Assembly: GCF_008806595.1 (NCBI RefSeq)
Contig: NZ_VZRB01000020.1
Coordinates: 62,001-126,000 of the forward strand
Source of the DNA: Streptomyces luteolifulvus
GTDB lineage: Bacteria; Actinomycetota; Actinomycetes; Streptomycetales; Streptomycetaceae
Direction of reading: 5' to 3'
DNA: 64,000 bases
Shown: positions 60,451-64,000 of the stretch, piece after piece
How positions within the stretch are numbered: position 1 is the stretch's first letter
Layout of the letters: every line of letters begins with the position of its first letter
Translations under genes and position numbers: made by a program
Notes under the pieces: generated by a model
Seen by the model: only the letters and a program-made list of their open reading frames with translations
What the model was told of the DNA's origin: nothing
Databases searched by the model: none

Positions 60451-61411
60451 CCTCGCCGAGCACGAACCCGGGGTCGATCTGCGCCGCCAGATCGACCCCG
60501 GTGCGCGCATTGCCCCATGAGGCCGCGTTCTTCAGGTGGAAGTGCACCATCTGGCGCGTGTAGCGCTCCCAGTTCCGCAGCTCGTACGTCGCGTCGACGG
60601 CCGTCTGCAGCAGGCGCAGGGCGCGGCGGTTGGCATCCTCCAGGAGCTCGAACCGGGGCGGCCGGCCTTTCTCCAGGGCACGCACCCAGTCCGAGTGCCC
60701 GACCGTCACGAGCAGGTCGTCCCCGACTTCGGTGCGGAGGAAGTCGAGGTCGTCCTGGCCCTGCACCTTGTTGCCGACGACCTTCAGCACGACGCCGAAG
60801 TCGCGGGCGTACTCCTTGTACTGGCGATAGACGGAGACTCCCTTCCGGGTCGGCTCGGCGACGAGGAACGTGATGTCGAAGCGGGTGAACAGACCGGACG
60901 CGAAGGAGTCCGAGCCCGCCGTCATGTCGACGACGACGTACTCGCCGTGGCCGTCGACGAGATGGTTCAGACAGAGCTCCACCGCACCGGTCTTGGAGTG
61001 GTAGCAGGCCACTCCCACATCGGACTCGGTGAACGGGCCGGTGACCATCAAACGGACGGCGCCGCCGTCGAGTTCCACCGGCCGAGCGCAGGCGTCGTAC
61101 ACCGGATTGTCCTCGCGCACCCGCAGCAGCCGCGAGCCCTCGCCGGGCGGGGTCGTCTTGATCATGGTCTCGGCGGAGACGATCCGTGGGTTGCTTCCGC
61201 GCAGGTAGTCCTTGATCAGCGGCAGCCGATCGCCCATCGCAGGCAGTGCGGCGGCCTCCGCCTCGTTCATGCCGAGCGCGGGGCCCAGGTGCTGGTTGAT
61301 GTCGGCGTCGACGGCGACGACCGGGGCGCCGGCATGGGCTAGATGGCGGATGAACAGGGCGGACAGGGTGGTCTTGCCGCTGCCGCCCTTCCCGACGAAA
61401 GCAATTTTCAT
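60431..61411 (-). CDS. CooC/ParA-like P-loop ATPase
   Basis: 326 aa. Deviant Walker A FVGKGGSGKTTLSALFIRHL, then DADINQHLGPALGMNEAEAAALP and YVVVDMTAGSDSFASGLFTRFDITFLVAEPTRKG. This is the CooC/nitrogenase-reductase-like branch of MinD/ParA ATPases that mature metalloenzymes, but no CO dehydrogenase or partner is in the window. ATG 61411 gives MKIAFVGKGG; GTG 61417 two codons earlier is possible. It diverges from the Fic-like gene. Confidence 0.8.
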   Translation of the reverse strand: MKIAFVGKGGSGKTTLSALFIRHLAHAGAPVVAVDADINQHLGPALGMNEAEAAALPAMGDRLPLIKDYLRGSNPRIVSAETMIKTTPPGEGSRLLRVREDNPVYDACARPVELDGGAVRLMVTGPFTESDVGVACYHSKTGAVELCLNHLVDGHGEYVVVDMTAGSDSFASGLFTRFDITFLVAEPTRKGVSVYRQYKEYARDFGVVLKVVGNKVQGQDDLDFLRTEVGDDLLVTVGHSDWVRALEKGRPPRFELLEDANRRALRLLQTAVDATYELRNWERYTRQMVHFHLKNAASWGNARTGVDLAAQIDPGFVLGEGAVVRV

Positions 61412-61511
61412 GTTCACAAAGGGTAGTCAGGTGATGGCTGTGCGTGGCAGACGGACGTGAAGAAGACCACTCCTTCGTGGGTCTGCCCTCAAGGTGCGTA
61501 GGGTCGTACTC

Positions 61512-62336
61512 ATGAGTACGACAGGTGCGACCGCCGATCCGCTCGCAGCCCTGGGCTCGCTGCCCGGCGTGGCCGAGTCCGTCGAGTCCGTGCGCAAGTC
61601 CGTGGACCGGGTCTACGGGCACCGGGTCATGCGGCGGCGCAGCAACGAGATCACGGCCGAGGCCGCCCTGCGTGGCTCCCGCGGTTCCGCGGCACTGTCC
61701 GGTGCGGACTGGGCCCTCGAAGAGGTGCGCCGGCGCACCGACTTCAGCGGTGACGACGAGGCGCGTGTGGTGGGCGCGTCCCTTCGGCTGAGCGCGGAGG
61801 CGGGCCAGCTGCTGTCCATCTGGCGGCAGTCGCCGCTGCGGGTGCTGGCCCGGCTGCACCTGGTCGCGGCCGCGGGCACCGGCGACGAGGTCGGGCGGCC
61901 GCGCCAGGACGGTGAGCCGGTCGACGAGCCGCTGGTCGAGCTTCCGCTGCCGGATGCCGCCGAGGTGTCCGGCCGTCTCGAAGGGCTCTCCGAGCTGATC
62001 ATCGCGGGCAGTTCGGCCCCGGCGCTGGTCATGGCCGCCGTCGTGCACGGCGAACTGCTCGCGCTGCGCCCCTTCGCCTCCCACAACGGCCTGGTCGCGC
62101 GCGCGGCCGAGCGCATCGTCCTGGTGGGCAGCGGTCTCGACCCCAAGTCCGTCTGTCCGGCGGAGGTCGGCCACGCCGAGCTGGGCCGGACCGCGTATCT
62201 CGCCGCCCTCGACGGCTATGTCTCCGGCATCCCGGAGGGGATGGCCGCCTGGATCGCCCACTGCGGCAAGGCGGTCGAACTTGGGGCGCGTGAGTCGACG
62301 GCGGTGTGCGAGGCGTTGCAGCGCGGGGCGGCGTGA
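61512..62336 (+). CDS. Fic-like protein with degenerate active site
   Basis: 274 aa, helical. The Fic core helix appears as VHGELLALRPFASHNGLVARAAERIVL, where the canonical HPFxxGNGRxxR has become RPFASHNGLVAR: the catalytic His is Arg, Gly is His and the phosphate-binding Arg is Leu. AMP transfer by the usual mechanism is therefore unlikely. ATG 61512 follows AGGGTCG. It lies between the CooC-like ATPase and the HAD gene; a hairpin at 62401-62428 follows. Confidence 0.7.
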   Translation: MSTTGATADPLAALGSLPGVAESVESVRKSVDRVYGHRVMRRRSNEITAEAALRGSRGSAALSGADWALEEVRRRTDFSGDDEARVVGASLRLSAEAGQLLSIWRQSPLRVLARLHLVAAAGTGDEVGRPRQDGEPVDEPLVELPLPDAAEVSGRLEGLSELIIAGSSAPALVMAAVVHGELLALRPFASHNGLVARAAERIVLVGSGLDPKSVCPAEVGHAELGRTAYLAALDGYVSGIPEGMAAWIAHCGKAVELGARESTAVCEALQRGAA

Positions 62337-62753
62337 CGCGCGTGGTGTAACGCAAGCCGTGTAACGCGGAAAGGCCCCCGGGAGGAGGCCTCACAGGGTT
62401 GCGGCGGTACGAGAATTCGCACCGCCGCTGGCATGTCCACCGGGTTACCAAGCGTCCTCGATATCTCGCCCATCAGGCCGGGAACTTTGCCCGTCACCTG
62501 GTGCGGCTGGCCCGTAATCGACGGGTCGACGTCGCGTGGGTGCCCGGTGTTCATGCTCGGTCCGTGGGGCCAGTTTGCGTATTTTAAGGTGATCCTCTCG
62601 GACGTCCTTGGTCTCGCGGGCCGTTAACCCCTTTGTACTCCAGGCCCTGAGCAAGCGGAAGGCCTGGCTGCACTTCTTTACCTTTAAGTTCAAACACGTA
62701 CTAATCCGGCGCGGGAATTCCGAACGAGGGTCGGGAGGTGGCGAAATGGCAGG
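62337..62753. other. 417-bp intergenic stretch of atypical composition
   Basis: It opens with a modest hairpin (AGGCC 62372-62376, GGCCT 62387-62391) and a perfect 8-bp hairpin GCGGCGGT/ACCGCCGC (62401-62428) that may end the Fic-like transcript. From 62,440 to 62,720 the DNA is clearly poorer in G+C (TTTGCGTATTTTAAGG, CTTCTTTACCTTTAAG), unlike its surroundings. Short frames exist on both strands, but none has a RBS, recognisable domain or consistent codon bias. Confidence 0.6.
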
Positions 62754-63575
62754 TCAGGCCGCCGCCGCGCGACGCCGGCTCGCGTACCAGACCAGTCCCG
62801 CGGTGGCCGCCGCGGCGCCTATGGCGGCGGCCGCGACGAGCGCCGGACGGGGCGGTACGGAGAACGCGGGGAGCCTCTTCTTCAGCCGCACCGGGCGGTG
62901 GAAGTCGAGGATCGGCCACCCGCGCGCGACGGCCTCGCGGCGCAGCGCCCGGTCCGGGTTCACGGCGTGGGGCAGGCCGACGGCCTCCAGCATCGGCAGG
63001 TCGGTCGCCGAGTCGCTGTAGGCGTAACAGCGTTCGAGGTCGTACCCCTCGGACTCGGCCAGCTCCCTGATCGCCTCCGCCTTCGTCGGGCCGTAGGCGT
63101 AGTACTCCACCTCTCCGGTGAAGCAGCCGTCCTCGCCGACCACCATCCGGGTCGCCACCACGCGGTCGGCGCCGAGGAGTTCGCCGATCGGCTCGACCAC
63201 CTCGGCGCCCGACGTGGACACGATCACCACGTCCCGTCCGGCGGTGTGGTGCTCCTCGATGAGCGAGGCCGCCTCGTCGTAGATGATCGGGTCGATGATG
63301 TCGTGCAGCGTCTCGGCGACGATCTCCTTGACCTGCTGGACGTTCCAGCCACGGCACAACGCGGAGAGGTACTTCCGCATGCGCTCGATCTGGTCGTGGT
63401 CCGCGTCGCCGGCGAGGAAGACGAACTGGGCATATGCGGTACGCAAGGCGGCCCTGCGGTTGATCAGTCCGCCTTGGTAGAAGGACTTGCTGAACGTGAG
63501 CGTGCTCGACTTCGCAATGACCGTCTTGTCCAGGTCAAAGAAGGCCGCTGTGCGGGGCAAGGAGTGGTTTTCCAC
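62754..63575 (-). CDS. HAD-superfamily IB phosphatase (SerB-like) with C-terminal membrane helix
   Basis: 273 aa. HAD motifs: FFDLDKTVIAKSS (I), VIVSTSGAEVVEP (II), GPTKAEAIRELAE (III Lys) and AYSDSATDLPML (IV). Relatives remove phosphate from serine-phosphate-like or phospholipid headgroup substrates. A C-terminal helix (ALVAAAAIGAAAATAGLVWYA) ends in basic residues and anchors it. It matches Rv3661. GTG 63575 is taken because the fold begins 12 residues later; upstream lies the 6C RNA on the other strand. Confidence 0.88.
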   Translation of the reverse strand: MENHSLPRTAAFFDLDKTVIAKSSTLTFSKSFYQGGLINRRAALRTAYAQFVFLAGDADHDQIERMRKYLSALCRGWNVQQVKEIVAETLHDIIDPIIYDEAASLIEEHHTAGRDVVIVSTSGAEVVEPIGELLGADRVVATRMVVGEDGCFTGEVEYYAYGPTKAEAIRELAESEGYDLERCYAYSDSATDLPMLEAVGLPHAVNPDRALRREAVARGWPILDFHRPVRLKKRLPAFSVPPRPALVAAAAIGAAAATAGLVWYASRRRAAAA

Positions 63576-63685
63576 GCCCCGAGCATAGGCGCAGCCCATT
63601 CGGCGTAAGGTAGGCGCGTGGGTTTGCCTGAGAGGCCTCTCGGGTACACCATGGAAGTCACGGATCGTTCGCGACCGTGCTAACC

Positions 63686-63755
63686 CGGTCCGACTCCTCC
63701 CCCCCCGAGTCGGCCGTGGAGACGACCCCCGCTCTCCCCCCCGGCGGGGGTCGTC
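63686..63755 (+). ncRNA. 6C small RNA (B11-like), two C-loop hairpins
   Basis: Two adjacent hairpins expose runs of C. The first is CGG(t)CCGACTC ... GAGTCGGCCG (63686-63716) with loop CTCCCCCCCC (8 C). The second is GACGACCCCCGC (63721-63732) pairing 12 bp with GCGGGGGTCGTC (63744-63755), its loop holding 7 C. This is the definition of actinobacterial 6C RNA. M. tuberculosis B11 is the same RNA and lies between Rv3660c and Rv3661, just as here it flanks the Rv3661-like HAD gene. The 5' end may lie 20-40 nt earlier; the second hairpin can serve as terminator. Confidence 0.85.
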
Positions 63756-63943
63756 GCATGTCCGGGTGGGTTTGCCCCTTTCTGCGCGCGGCCGCGGCGT
63801 CGACGCCGGGCCGTCGGGGCCGTCGTCTCCGAACGCCCATGATCCGTCACCGTGGGTAGTTGCCGTTCCGCTCTGCCGGAGTCGCACACGAGGCAGTACA
63901 CGAGTCACTGGTTTGGGTGACGGCGATATTCACAACTGCCGAG

Positions 63944-63952
63944 TTGTCCACA
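63944..63952 (+). other. single DnaA-box-like TTGTCCACA
   Basis: TTGTCCACA equals the Streptomyces DnaA-box consensus; near it TTATCGACC and GATCCACAC are weaker. The region 63756-64000 otherwise holds no gene; it is upstream of whatever follows the window, by synteny probably the ssd septum-site gene. Confidence 0.4.
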
Positions 63953-64000
63953 GTTATCGACCAAGATCCACACGATTTCCGGGTTCGTCGCACCGTGATT

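Noticed and set aside
62445..62693. Minus-strand frame of 82 codons in the low-GC island
   Set aside because: TTG start without RBS, poor third-position bias, and no recognisable domain.
63944..63952. Replication origin at the right edge
   Set aside because: Only one good DnaA box is present and no dnaA/dnaN genes; an origin would have many boxes.

Overview
The window is very high in G+C, uses many GTG starts, packs genes tightly with 1-8 nt overlaps, and carries actinobacterial markers (a WhiB-family regulator, mycobacterial-type MarP protease, 6C RNA). It reads as Streptomyces chromosome, mostly core genome. There is one tRNA gene, no rRNA, no CRISPR array and no intact insertion sequence. 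Family and synteny statements rest on recognition from memory, not on a database search.

Region 1 (1-16.9 kb) is housekeeping: the start of a class III aminotransferase; a DJ-1/PfpI gene with its MarR regulator and a promoter-embedded operator; a membrane Ser/Thr kinase; a membrane-anchored PstS-like protein; a SLATT-type membrane protein; ybaB-recR-DUF5063; a TauE/SafE permease; ask-asd for the aspartate pathway; an ECF-type sigma factor overlapping a likely membrane anti-sigma partner; SURF1; a SnoaL-like protein; and an S9 peptidase.

Region 2 (17-29.5 kb) is more lineage-specific. It holds an RCK/two-helix channel-like protein divergent from a two-gene ArsP_1/TIGR03943 permease pair, then a same-strand run (DUF6325, SHOCT, CMD-like, GerW, GH15, MFS). 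A divergent DUF2218/TetR pair and a small probable copper group (SHOCT protein behind a CsoR-like palindrome, DUF305 lipoprotein, DUF6153) follow.

Region 3 (29.6-35 kb) is the accessory zone. A large HelD/UvrD-like helicase has an unusual C-terminal extension. Next come an orphan winged-helix fragment with no start codon, a small membrane protein, and a fused relic in which the N-terminus of an integrative-element primase-polymerase is joined in frame to the C-terminus of a tyrosine integrase whose catalytic Tyr is Cys. The relic abuts the 3' end of tRNA-Pro(CGG), the type of site used by pSAM2-like elements, so this looks like the scar of a deleted actinomycete integrative and conjugative element.

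Region 4 (36-64 kb) matches, in inverted orientation, the Mycobacterium tuberculosis order Rv3683 back to Rv3660c: metallophosphoesterase, class A PBP, WhiB protein, two Get3/ArsA ATPases, DUF4177, RidA, MBL hydrolase, Crp, endonuclease III, NUDIX, MarP, epoxide-hydrolase-like protein, holin-like protein, Acs, HAD phosphatase and the 6C/B11 small RNA. Additions include a NUDIX gene, nhaA, a SulP-carbonic anhydrase fusion, a deacetylase-like lipoprotein, a CooC-like ATPase and a Fic-like protein without the catalytic His. A nucleotidyltransferase gene here is broken by an internal deletion.
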